A stretch of DNA of 64,000 nt from NCBI GenBank assembly GCA_947464135.1, contig CANHVK010000002.1, positions 40,136 through 104,135 of the forward strand, read 5' to 3'. Within the stretch, counting starts at the first letter, position 1. Each line of letters begins with the position of its first letter. The DNA comes from Flavobacteriia bacterium. GTDB lineage: Bacteria; Bacteroidota; Bacteroidia; Flavobacteriales_D; Crocinitomicaceae. The notes under the pieces are model-generated. The model was not told the origin of the DNA. It did no database searches and worked only from the letters and a program-made list of their open reading frames with translations. Both the position numbers and the translations under genes were made by a program. Shown here one piece after another: positions 9,690 to 19,406 of the stretch.

Positions 9690-11377
9690 TTAAATTTGAT
9701 TGATTTCGAAGGCTGTATTTTAGTTATTAAATACGAAGGCAGTAACATTGCTAACAAACAAACAATTAAAGTGACTAAATTTAAACCAATAATAACTCCT
9801 GCATTTAATTCAATTGGAACAGCATTCAAATAATAAACCTTAGGATCAAGAGTTAATGGTTTTAAATATTCTTGTATTAAACAAAAACTAATTCCAATTA
9901 AATTACCCCAAAACATCCCTTTTAAAATCAAATAAGATGCTTGGTATAAAAATACTTTACGAATCTGCCAGTCATTAGCACCCATGGCTTTCATCATCCC
10001 AATAAATGACGTTTTAACTAAGATCATTACCAACAGAGCTGACCCCATATTGATAATACCAATCAATAACATAAGTGATAAAATGATATACACATTAAGA
10101 TCTAAGAAACCTAACCATACAAAAATATCAGCTTGATTATCTTTGATACTAGAAACTTTTAAATCAAGCATATTCTTACCTAATAAGACTTTATTTTTGA
10201 TATAATTAACATCTTTTTCTAAACGATCCCAATCATAAACCAAACATTCAAATGCACCAACATAATTCCGATAACTCCCTTTTCCATCTTTTCTGTAAAA
10301 GGAAACTAATTTGTCCGCTACTTGTATTTGAAAATTATATCCATCATTATCAAGATATTTTCGATTAACTGTACCATCTACAAGATCAACACCCGAAATA
10401 GGTTTCAATGCTTTTCTAACCTTTATTTCAATCGAAGCAGTATCTGGTATCGTAGTTTTTTCACCTTTACCATCAATAAACATCCAATAATCTGAAACAA
10501 TCACTTGGAAAGTAGTGTCTTTATTTGGGAAATAAGTAAATCCGGCGAAGTGATCATACCCATTCCCCCAGTTATATCTGTAATTACCATTTCCTCCAAC
10601 AGTCTCAGCTTTAATAACTAAATATCCATTTTGTAAACTATCAGCAACTGTAATTGAAGTTTGTATACCCCAATCATTTAATTGTTGAAGATGTCTTAAA
10701 TCTGAAATTATTAATTGCTTATCTAATTCTTCATAACCTGTTTCGTAAATTCCGACAATTTTGAAATTCTTTCTAATAGGCTTGTGTTTTACAAAAAAAG
10801 TAGTTACTTCTTGTCCTAATTTATAATTTAAATTACGCGCTATCTGAGATGATATTAATATCTCATCAGAAGTGTTCAATGAATTAAAATTAGGAACTCT
10901 ACCTTGAATAAGATTAGACTTAAAAAATGTCCAATCGTAGGTTTTATCAACCCCTTTAACCAATACGCCTTCTATTTCTTGTTGAAAATCTTGTTTATTA
11001 TCACTATTTTTGGATTGTAAAAGTGCGGGTTTATAAGCAACAGGTTGGATTTTCTTAATGTGTTTATCCTTAGATAATAAAGGATAGAAAGATTGGTTTA
11101 TTAATATGGGTTCACTCTCGAAAATTGAATTTTCGCCCGATTTAGTAATCACCGCATGAGCTCCAAAACCAATAACTTTATCTCTAACCTCGGATTGAAA
11201 TCCTCGCACAACAGCTAACGTAATGATGTTTACAATCATTGCCAAAGCTATGCTTATAATTGAGATACGAACTATAGGTTGCGAAACCTTTTTGCCTTTA
11301 GTTTCGTATTTTAAGAGATTGCGTGCTATGAAATGTTCAAAATTCAATATGGTGTTTTTTTCAATGCGAAAGTACAT
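9686..11377 (-). CDS. FtsX/LolC-LolE-like ABC transporter permease
   Basis: NFEHFIARNLLKYE N-terminus, MacB-like periplasmic domain, C-terminal FtsX TM block. Start uncertain (ATG 11377 or TTG 11347). Confidence 0.88.
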   Translation of the reverse strand: MYFRIEKNTILNFEHFIARNLLKYETKGKKVSQPIVRISIISIALAMIVNIITLAVVRGFQSEVRDKVIGFGAHAVITKSGENSIFESEPILINQSFYPLLSKDKHIKKIQPVAYKPALLQSKNSDNKQDFQQEIEGVLVKGVDKTYDWTFFKSNLIQGRVPNFNSLNTSDEILISSQIARNLNYKLGQEVTTFFVKHKPIRKNFKIVGIYETGYEELDKQLIISDLRHLQQLNDWGIQTSITVADSLQNGYLVIKAETVGGNGNYRYNWGNGYDHFAGFTYFPNKDTTFQVIVSDYWMFIDGKGEKTTIPDTASIEIKVRKALKPISGVDLVDGTVNRKYLDNDGYNFQIQVADKLVSFYRKDGKGSYRNYVGAFECLVYDWDRLEKDVNYIKNKVLLGKNMLDLKVSSIKDNQADIFVWLGFLDLNVYIILSLMLLIGIINMGSALLVMILVKTSFIGMMKAMGANDWQIRKVFLYQASYLILKGMFWGNLIGISFCLIQEYLKPLTLDPKVYYLNAVPIELNAGVIIGLNLVTLIVCLLAMLLPSYLITKIQPSKSIKFN

Positions 11378-12605
11378 AAACCTTTCGTTGGTTAAAAATA
11401 TTTACATCATTTTGAGTTTATTGTTTGTAACGTTTTTTTCCATTTCTGTGGAAGCAAATGAAGTAGTACCAAGAGATAGCAATACTTTTCGTTTTTGGGG
11501 AAGAAAAAAACCGTTGCTTTTAGGTATTGCTCGTATGGACTTATACTACGATTCTTTAGTTGGAAAAAGAGTTGCGATTGTAAGTAATCAAACATCAACT
11601 ATTGGAAATACTCACTTAGTAGATACCTTGCTTAGTCTTGGAATTAAAATACAAAAAGTTTTTTCTCCAGAGCATGGATTTAGAGGGAATGCGGATAATG
11701 GAGAAAAAGTTCATAATGAACATGATGTAAAAACTGGTTTAGATGTAATATCCCTTTACGGACACAATAGAAAACCTACTCGTGAGCAATTAGCTGATGT
11801 TGATGTAATTCTTTTTGATATACAGGATGTTGGAGTTCGTTTTTATACATATATTTCAACCCTACATTATGTAATGGAAGCATGTGCTGAATTTAAAGTC
11901 CCACTAATTGTTTTAGACCGACCTAACCCAAATGCACATTACATAGATGGTCCTGTTCGCGATGACCAACATAAATCTTTTATTGGAATGCATCCTGTAC
12001 CAATCGTGTACGGGATGACTATCGGAGAATATGCAAAAATGATTAATCAAGAATCTTGGCTAGGAGATAGCTTATCTTGTAATTTATACGTTGTACCGTG
12101 TAAAAATTATTCGCATGCAACTAAATACGTATTACCTATTCCACCAAGTCCAAATTTACGTTCAGAATTTGCAATTTCATTGTACCCTAGCTTGTGTTTA
12201 TTTGAAGGAACAACAGTAAGTGTAGGAAGAGGAACGGATACTCCATTCGAGGTTTTTGGTCATCCAATGTTTCCTACTTCTGATTTTCAATTTACTCCAA
12301 CATCTGGTTTTGGTTCTAAACGACCTGTAAATGAAAATAAAGTTTGTAATGGATATGATTTAAAATGTTTAGGGATTATTGAAATCAATAAATTAAATAT
12401 TGATTGGATTATTCAAGCTAAAACACTTTTAGGTGATAGTATTATTTTTATTGATCAACCTAGCTTTTTTGATCGACTTGCTGGAACTTCAAGTTTAAGA
12501 CAACAAATTTTAAATAATACTCCTGAAGAAGAAATAAGAAAATCTTGGGAAATAGATTTAGATAGATTTAAAGCTATTCGAAAAAAATACCTTATTTACG
12601 ATTGA
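11364..12605 (+). CDS. DUF1343 family protein (exo-beta-N-acetylmuramidase NamZ-like), secreted
   Basis: GKRVAIVSNQTS, FSPEHGFRGNADNGEKV, LFDIQDVGVRFYTYISTLHYVMEA, EGTTVSVGRGTDTPFEVFG; signal peptide-like N-terminus. Confidence 0.88.
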   Translation: MRKYINLSLVKNIYIILSLLFVTFFSISVEANEVVPRDSNTFRFWGRKKPLLLGIARMDLYYDSLVGKRVAIVSNQTSTIGNTHLVDTLLSLGIKIQKVFSPEHGFRGNADNGEKVHNEHDVKTGLDVISLYGHNRKPTREQLADVDVILFDIQDVGVRFYTYISTLHYVMEACAEFKVPLIVLDRPNPNAHYIDGPVRDDQHKSFIGMHPVPIVYGMTIGEYAKMINQESWLGDSLSCNLYVVPCKNYSHATKYVLPIPPSPNLRSEFAISLYPSLCLFEGTTVSVGRGTDTPFEVFGHPMFPTSDFQFTPTSGFGSKRPVNENKVCNGYDLKCLGIIEINKLNIDWIIQAKTLLGDSIIFIDQPSFFDRLAGTSSLRQQILNNTPEEEIRKSWEIDLDRFKAIRKKYLIYD

Positions 12606-13776
12606 TTTTTTTGGCTTTGTTGAACGCTTGCATAAACAACTGACCCTGAAGCTTATATCCTCTTGGGTTAAAATGTAAGCTATCACTATTTACATATAAA
12701 CGTTTACACCATGCTTCCATCGAATTATCACCACCCATAACCCTATTTAGGTCCCATAAAATCAATGAATTATCTTTTTGAACTTGATTTCTAATTATGG
12801 TATTAATTTCTGTAATACGTTGTGGTCTTCTATTTTGATACTTAGTATCTGGAGCTGTTGTAAATAACAAGGTTGTTTTTGGAACCGTTTTATGTATTTC
12901 ATTAACAAAACTTGTTAATTGTCTTGAAATTCTTGGGACATTTAGAGAATCTATATAAGAATCATTTGTACCCAATGAAATTATCAATAAATCAGGTTTG
13001 ATGACAGATAATTGTTCTTGAAATAAGACCGTATTATTGATAAACTGATCCAATGTGGATCCTGCTACTCCGAATTTATGATACGTTATCCCTTTCGCTT
13101 CATTGGAATTAATACGCAATGCATAAATAATAGGTTTTGATGTATTATCAAATTTGACAACGATATCATCACTCGGTTTATCAAAAGTCAAGGTAGTTAT
13201 TGCGGTATTAGGACTAACTTTTTGTGTGTTAATTTTAGCATTTTCACAGCTCAAAGAAAATGAATCATTGTTTATGTAGTGTAAGAACTCTATTTTAACA
13301 AAAGAATCATCCTTTATTCGTTTTTTAAAATGCAATTCACCTAAAGAATCTTCCAAATAAAAAGCCAATCCAGTAGCTCCTAATGGTATGGATGTCTTTC
13401 CCTGTTTAATACTCGCTCTTTTCCAATTACCTTTTACTTCCAGAGGAAAAACCTTCATGCTTTGTGGGTTAAATAATTGATAAGGGAATTCCCAACCAAC
13501 TTGACCTTTTCCATATTCTTCTGAAAGTTGCTTCTTAATTTCCCCTGAAAACTGACCTATTTCAATATGAGAATCCCCTATATGCATCACGGTAAAGGAA
13601 TTTCTTTTATTTTCTTTTAATAAATCTAATTGATAATAAACATCTTGTAAGGCATAAGAATGCATTAAGGTATCTATTTCATTTTTTTCAGGTATAAATG
13701 TTTCATCTGTGACTTGAGGAGAACAAGCAACCGTGAAAAATGGAATTAATAAAATAAAATATAAACTAAATTTCAT
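12592..13776 (-). CDS. SGNH/GDSL-type hydrolase lipoprotein
   Basis: Lipobox FTVACS; GDSH (block I), LGTND, LHFNPRGY (block V). Confidence 0.85.
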   Translation of the reverse strand: MKFSLYFILLIPFFTVACSPQVTDETFIPEKNEIDTLMHSYALQDVYYQLDLLKENKRNSFTVMHIGDSHIEIGQFSGEIKKQLSEEYGKGQVGWEFPYQLFNPQSMKVFPLEVKGNWKRASIKQGKTSIPLGATGLAFYLEDSLGELHFKKRIKDDSFVKIEFLHYINNDSFSLSCENAKINTQKVSPNTAITTLTFDKPSDDIVVKFDNTSKPIIYALRINSNEAKGITYHKFGVAGSTLDQFINNTVLFQEQLSVIKPDLLIISLGTNDSYIDSLNVPRISRQLTSFVNEIHKTVPKTTLLFTTAPDTKYQNRRPQRITEINTIIRNQVQKDNSLILWDLNRVMGGDNSMEAWCKRLYVNSDSLHFNPRGYKLQGQLFMQAFNKAKKINRK

Positions 13777-13876
13777 CTAAATAAAGAATAAGCACTATTT
13801 TGAACTCGAAAATACAAATTCTATTTAGTAACTTCACATCGATATTTTACAGAATAAACAATAAATCTTCAGATTC

Positions 13877-14812
13877 TTGAAAATTTACACCAACATTGAT
13901 GATTTTCAATTTATCAAAAACCCTGTTTTAACCATCGGTACTTTTGATGGTGTTCATGTAGGACATCAAAAAATAATTAAAAAGATGCAAGAAATTGCAT
14001 CTAAAACGAATGGTGAAACAGTAATTTTCACCTTTTTTCCTCACCCGAGAATGGTTGTAAATCCAACCAATCACGGAATAAAATTAATTCAATCACAAAA
14101 AGAAAAACTTGAAAAACTGGCTTCACTTGGTGTTGACCACGTCATTATTTTTCCATTTACTAAAGCGTTTTCAGAAATTACAGCTTCAGCATTTGTTTCG
14201 AATTTATTAGTTGAAAAATTAAAAATTCACACAATTATCGTTGGATATGATCATCAATTTGGTAAAAATAGGGAAGGAAATCTCAGTTACCTTGAGGATA
14301 AAGGCAAAGAATTTGGATTTAAAGTAATTGAAATAAAAGCACACGAAATTAATGATGTAAATGTAAGTTCTTCAAAAATCAGGCAAGCATTAACCGAAGG
14401 CAATATTGAAATAGCAAATCATTACCTTAATAGTTCATTTGAGATTTGGGGAAAAGTTATTCACGGCAATAAACTAGGTAGAACTATTGGTTTCCCAACA
14501 GCAAATATTGGAGTTGATGACGCTCTTAAAATTGTACCTCGTCGTGGGGTTTACGCTGTAAGTATTAAAATAGAAGATGGGATATCTTTTAAAGGGATGA
14601 TGAATATAGGAATAAGACCAACTGTTAATCAAGAGGTAAAAGAAACTATTGAAATAAATATTTTTGATTTTGAAGAAGATATTTATGATAAATCTGTCCG
14701 GATTTGTTTACACAAACGAATTAGAGATGAACAAAAATTCGACGGCTTAGACTCACTCATTAATCAATTGAAATCTGATGAAAAAACTGTTCGCGCTTAT
14801 TTTAATTTATAG
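13877..14812 (+). CDS. ribF: Bifunctional riboflavin kinase/FAD synthetase
   Basis: TIGTFDGVHVGHQKII, YDHQFGKNREG, GKVIHGNKLGRTIGFPTANI. Start may be an alternative codon (ATG at 13898 or upstream non-ATG). Confidence 0.95.
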   Translation: MKIYTNIDDFQFIKNPVLTIGTFDGVHVGHQKIIKKMQEIASKTNGETVIFTFFPHPRMVVNPTNHGIKLIQSQKEKLEKLASLGVDHVIIFPFTKAFSEITASAFVSNLLVEKLKIHTIIVGYDHQFGKNREGNLSYLEDKGKEFGFKVIEIKAHEINDVNVSSSKIRQALTEGNIEIANHYLNSSFEIWGKVIHGNKLGRTIGFPTANIGVDDALKIVPRRGVYAVSIKIEDGISFKGMMNIGIRPTVNQEVKETIEINIFDFEEDIYDKSVRICLHKRIRDEQKFDGLDSLINQLKSDEKTVRAYFNL

Positions 14813-15359
14813 TCCTCTAGTATTAATCGCTCAAAAAGCGGATTCCATTCGATATTATTCATTAGAAGAAGCGTATAATGTTCATCCAGACAGTGTATTT
14901 GCGATTCGTTTGACGAAAAAAAAATTAACTGCAGTTCCTAAGGAAATTCAATCCTATAAAAATCTTAGACACTTAGACTTAAGTAAAAATAAACTCACCA
15001 TTTTACCTGAATTTGTTGGTACATTAAAAAATTTAATTGACTTAGACCTAGGCAAAAATAAATTTACTTCCTTTCCAACTGAAATTTGTAAGCTAATAAA
15101 TCTCCAAAAATTGGTTTTAAACCAAAATCAATTCACCCATATATCTGAGTGTATTGAAAATCTCGAAAAATTAACCTATTTTGATGTTTGGGACACCCCA
15201 TTGGAAACGTTTCCAAAAGCGTTTATTGAAATGAAAAATCTTAAATTTATAGATATGCGTGGTGTTCTTTATGGCCCAACTTATCAGCAGAAATGGATTC
15301 ACAACCTTCACTGGGTAAAAATTGAATTCGATGCACCTTGTGATTGTATGGAAAAATAA
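14778..15359 (+). CDS. Secreted leucine-rich repeat protein
   Basis: Signal peptide MKKLFALILIYSPLVLIAQ; repeats LRHLDLSKNKLTILPEFVGTLKNLIDLDLGKNKFTSFP. Confidence 0.85.
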   Translation: MKKLFALILIYSPLVLIAQKADSIRYYSLEEAYNVHPDSVFAIRLTKKKLTAVPKEIQSYKNLRHLDLSKNKLTILPEFVGTLKNLIDLDLGKNKFTSFPTEICKLINLQKLVLNQNQFTHISECIENLEKLTYFDVWDTPLETFPKAFIEMKNLKFIDMRGVLYGPTYQQKWIHNLHWVKIEFDAPCDCMEK

Positions 15360-15397
15360 ATTTCAATAAATTCTTAATGATGCTATTGAATAAAAAA

Positions 15398-16390
15398 CTA
15401 AAGTAAAGTAAAATCTTCTGAATGCTCTTGAATATAATTCAGTGTATCCATAATCTCACTTAAATTGAAAGATGTGACAAGCTTCATTCTATATTCTTTA
15501 ATGTGAGCAATTCCTTTAAAATAATTAGAATAATGTCGCTTCATTTCTGCAATTCCAAGTGATTCTCCCTTCCAACGAACACTCATTTCTAAGTGTTGTT
15601 TTGCTGCCTCAACACGATCGAAAACAGTTGGCGGTGAAAGCATCTCTCCTGTTTTCATATAATGTTTTACCTCATTAAAAATCCAGGGATAACCAATACT
15701 TGCTCTTCCAATCATTATTCCATCAACACCAAATTTGTTTCGATATTCTAATGCTTTTTGTGGACTATCGATATCCCCATTTCCAAAAATTGGAATTTTC
15801 ATGCGCGGATTATTCTTGACTTCACCAATCAATGTCCAATCTGCATCTCCTTTGTATAACTGTTGACGTGTTCGTCCATGAATCGAAAGAGCTTCTATAC
15901 CAACATCCTGTAGACGTTCAGCTGTAGAAACAACAAATTTTGTTTTATCATCCCAACCTAATCGGGTTTTTACGGTAACAGGTAAGTTTGTTATTTTAAC
16001 AATTTCATCCGTCATCTTTACCATCTTAGGAATGTCCTGCAACATACCAGCACCTGCTCCCTTACACGTTACCTTTTTTACTGGACAACCAAAATTGATA
16101 TCAATAATATCAGGATTCGTTTTTTCGATGATTTCTGCTGAGCGTTTCATACTTTCGATATCGTAACCAAAAATCTGAATCCCAACAGGTCTTTCGTACT
16201 CGTAAATGTCTAACTTTTTGACACTTTTTGCTGCATCACGAATTAATCCTTCTGATGAAATAAATTCCGTATACATCAAATCAGCACCATGCTTTTTACA
16301 CAGAGCTCTGAAAGGAGGATCACTTACATCTTCCATTGGAGCTAATAACAATGGGAATTCACCCAATTCGATATTCCGAATCTTAACCAT
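15398..16390 (-). CDS. dusB: tRNA-dihydrouridine synthase (DusB type)
   Basis: LAPMEDVSDPPFRALCKKHGADLMYTEF, DINFGCPVKKV, GADWTLIGEVK, NGDI. Confidence 0.94.
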   Translation of the reverse strand: MVKIRNIELGEFPLLLAPMEDVSDPPFRALCKKHGADLMYTEFISSEGLIRDAAKSVKKLDIYEYERPVGIQIFGYDIESMKRSAEIIEKTNPDIIDINFGCPVKKVTCKGAGAGMLQDIPKMVKMTDEIVKITNLPVTVKTRLGWDDKTKFVVSTAERLQDVGIEALSIHGRTRQQLYKGDADWTLIGEVKNNPRMKIPIFGNGDIDSPQKALEYRNKFGVDGIMIGRASIGYPWIFNEVKHYMKTGEMLSPPTVFDRVEAAKQHLEMSVRWKGESLGIAEMKRHYSNYFKGIAHIKEYRMKLVTSFNLSEIMDTLNYIQEHSEDFTLL

Positions 16391-16408
16391 AATGCAAAAA
16401 TAAGGATT

Positions 16409-17290
16409 TTACTCAGATGGTTCAATGTGAATAAGCACATGGCCAAGCGAACGAATTTGACTTCGTAATTTATCTTTCAACTGATGAGAAATCGTATGAC
16501 CTTCCCTAACAGAAATAGTACCATCTACCCTTGCATGCAAATCAACATGGTATTTCATACCTGCTTTTCTTATAAAACACTTTTCAGTATTTATTATTCC
16601 TTCCACCGTTTGTGCTACAGCTCGTATTTCATCAATTAATTCATGATGTGTATGTTCATCCATGATCTCACCCAATGCAGGACGAAAGATTAAAAAACTA
16701 TTATACAGAATAAATCCCGATGCAAATAATGCCGCCCAATCATCCGCCGACTCATACCCTTTTCCTGCAAATAAAGCAATTGAAATACCAATAAAAGCAG
16801 AAACAGAAGTAATAGCATCACTTCTATGGTGCCAAGCATCTGCTTTCAAAGAAGAACTATTTGTCTCCTTACTTTTTTTTAGAACGATGCGATATGAAAT
16901 CTCTTTCCAAATGATAATTACTCCCAAAAAAATTAAAGTCCAGGGTTTAGGTAAATCATGTGGTTCATTTATATTATGAATACTCTCATAAGCAATAAAC
17001 CCGGCAGCTGAAATTAAAAATCCAACCACTAAAAATGTGATTAAGGGCTCTGCTCTTCCATGGCCATAAGGATGATTTTCATCAGCTGGTCGATTTGCAT
17101 ATTTAATTCCGAACAAAACCAAGAACGAAGCAAAAATATCAGTGGTTGATTCTATTGCATCCGCAATTAAGGCATATGAATTTCCAAAAATACCTGCTAA
17201 CCCCTTTAATAACGCCAACAATGTATTACCTACGATGCTAAAATAGGTAGCTTTAATTGCTGTTTGCTCGTTTGTGATATCGGTAGACAT
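16409..17290 (-). CDS. Cation diffusion facilitator family transporter
   Basis: LIADAIESTTDIFASF, ENHPYGHGRAEPL, KADAWHHRSDAITS. Confidence 0.94.
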   Translation of the reverse strand: MSTDITNEQTAIKATYFSIVGNTLLALLKGLAGIFGNSYALIADAIESTTDIFASFLVLFGIKYANRPADENHPYGHGRAEPLITFLVVGFLISAAGFIAYESIHNINEPHDLPKPWTLIFLGVIIIWKEISYRIVLKKSKETNSSSLKADAWHHRSDAITSVSAFIGISIALFAGKGYESADDWAALFASGFILYNSFLIFRPALGEIMDEHTHHELIDEIRAVAQTVEGIINTEKCFIRKAGMKYHVDLHARVDGTISVREGHTISHQLKDKLRSQIRSLGHVLIHIEPSE

Positions 17291-17360
17291 ATAAACAAAA
17301 GTAGTATATGTTGAATTATAAAAACTTAATTTTTAAAAAATAGGGGAATTTTCTTTGTAT

Positions 17361-17756
17361 TTATTTGAATTCAATCCATTTCGGAACAAAAATAATTACT
17401 CCTATGACCACCGCTATAATTGAAGCAACTAACACTGCAGCTGCAGCTACATCTTTAGTCTTTTTTGCCAAAGGATGAAATTCAGGAGATGCCAAATCAG
17501 TTAAAAATTCAATTGCTGTGTTTAACATTTCAGTGATAAAAACCAATGCAATTGTAAGTATGATCCAACACCATTCATTAACACTCAACTTTAAGATATT
17601 TCCCAACCCAATTACAACTACTGTTGCTAACGTATGAATCCAAGCGTTGTGTTGGGTTTTAAAAAATATCTTTATTCCTTGAAAAGCATAAGAAAAGCTT
17701 TTGATTCGAGCTGAAATTGAAAACGAATTTGATTTGTTATTTTGATTTCGCTTCAT
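17361..17756 (-). CDS. Diacylglycerol kinase family protein
   Basis: ARIKSFSYAFQGIKIFFKTQHNAWIH; ALVFITEMLNTAIEFLTDL; three TM helices. Confidence 0.92.
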   Translation of the reverse strand: MKRNQNNKSNSFSISARIKSFSYAFQGIKIFFKTQHNAWIHTLATVVVIGLGNILKLSVNEWCWIILTIALVFITEMLNTAIEFLTDLASPEFHPLAKKTKDVAAAAVLVASIIAVVIGVIIFVPKWIEFK

Positions 17757-17764
17757 AAATAAAT

Positions 17765-18427
17765 CTAATATAGAGTAAACAAATTAGTTACAATTCTACC
17801 CTTCCTATTTTCTAATTCTAGCGATAAAAGTTGTTTAGTAGATAAAACCTGCCAATAAAAAGGCGCTACCAACAAATCTAATCCACTATTTTGTTTCAAA
17901 CGAATACCTTGTCCAGAAATTTTATCTTTATTGGGAATAAAATCTCCAGCTGGCAAATGCTCTGTTATTATAACATATTGAAATTTAATTAATTTTTTTA
18001 ATATGTTACTTACCTCATCGTTAGCTAAATGTTGTAATACCTGACGAACGAGTGCACAATCACCCTTTGGAAGTTCATCTTTAGATATATCTAAACAATC
18101 AAATGAAAGATTATCATGGTAAAACACTTTGTTATTTCTTTCTATCAATGCCGGAACTATATCAACCGCAACATACGATTTCGAATATGGAACAAGTTGT
18201 TTCCCAATATTAAAGTCCCCACAACCTAAATCACAAACAGTAATTGGTTCGTCAAAGGATTGTAAAAAATTAGAAACACAATCAATATATGGCTGAACTA
18301 ATATAGGATCATGCGAACCTTCTCCAGAATAAAAATCCATTTCAATTCCTCCCCACAGATGTTTTTCATAAATCTGTTCCATCACGGCTTTTGTTGGCCA
18401 AGGTTGTTTGGGTTTTATTAAAGACAT
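17765..18427 (-). CDS. Class I SAM-dependent methyltransferase
   Basis: VCDLGCGDFNIGKQL motif I; later DCALVRQVLQHL. Confidence 0.85.
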   Translation of the reverse strand: MSLIKPKQPWPTKAVMEQIYEKHLWGGIEMDFYSGEGSHDPILVQPYIDCVSNFLQSFDEPITVCDLGCGDFNIGKQLVPYSKSYVAVDIVPALIERNNKVFYHDNLSFDCLDISKDELPKGDCALVRQVLQHLANDEVSNILKKLIKFQYVIITEHLPAGDFIPNKDKISGQGIRLKQNSGLDLLVAPFYWQVLSTKQLLSLELENRKGRIVTNLFTLY

Positions 18428-18465
18428 AATCCTAAAAAATATAAATGTACTAATCAGATGTCAAT

Positions 18466-19209
18466 TTATATTTTCAAAAATTCATTCGTACCATTTAAAA
18501 TTCGATTTAATAATATTTGTAGTTCTTCATATACCGGTGGAAAATCATTTGAACCATAGGACTTCTTAATCTTCGTTTCTACCAAACGATGAAATTCCCA
18601 TTGCGTACCATCCATAGTAGGTTGAAAATAATCCTTCTTCCATTTAGAACTCGTAATAAAATGATTCACTGCTTTTTTCACTTTTGGAGGGAGAACATAA
18701 ACATGGGTAGGCAGTTGATTCTCCTGAATTTGCAATGAGTCAAAAAGCGATTCATATTCATTCCAAACTAATATACCATCCAAATAACTTATATTCCGTT
18801 GCGCACTGTTATACCCCCCTTCCTGGAAATAAAAGCCCACACTACGTTTTTTATTATTTTCTTTTAAAAAATCATTTGAACAAATAACTTGTATTTTTTC
18901 GGGAAGCTTATATGGTTTTGATTCTTTTGGATTAAAATCAATCTCTTGACCTTGTAGTAAAAACCATTTATCATCATTATTTTCATAAGTATCTATCAAA
19001 TTATGGTCTAAATAACCTATCCCATCCGAATGGTAACTAATACAACAAGGTATACAAGCCCATTTCGGTGAATGATCAGTCAAACAACATCCACCCAAAA
19101 CAATTTCATCATTGAGTAATTGCTCTCGTAGTGCATCAAAATCAGGTTCGCCATACACCCAACGAACCATAGGTTTTTTACAAAGCAAACATTTTTTGCG
19201 GTTGTTCAT
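18466..19209 (-). CDS. Hypothetical protein with N-terminal zinc-ribbon-like cysteines
   Basis: KCLLCKKP...GGCCLTDHSPKWACIPCCIS. Confidence 0.55.
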   Translation of the reverse strand: MNNRKKCLLCKKPMVRWVYGEPDFDALREQLLNDEIVLGGCCLTDHSPKWACIPCCISYHSDGIGYLDHNLIDTYENNDDKWFLLQGQEIDFNPKESKPYKLPEKIQVICSNDFLKENNKKRSVGFYFQEGGYNSAQRNISYLDGILVWNEYESLFDSLQIQENQLPTHVYVLPPKVKKAVNHFITSSKWKKDYFQPTMDGTQWEFHRLVETKIKKSYGSNDFPPVYEELQILLNRILNGTNEFLKI

Positions 19210-19406
19210 GATAGTTATTTATAAGTTCAAAATTAGTAGAGTACAACGTAATTTATTTATGTTTTGAGCGGCTTTATAAAAAAATTTAAAATTAACATGA
19301 TAACCTTCTGAAATGATTGCATCAAAATTATAGGCTCAGTTACTAATTTTTGGTAAAATAAATGTTCACCAAATAGATTACTTTTGCTTTTAGAAAGTTC
19401 CAAATT

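Noticed and set aside
11223-11363. Upstream extension of the DUF1343 ORF to 11223
   Set aside because: It would overlap the divergent permease by >150 nt; ATG at 11364 gives a plausible signal peptide.
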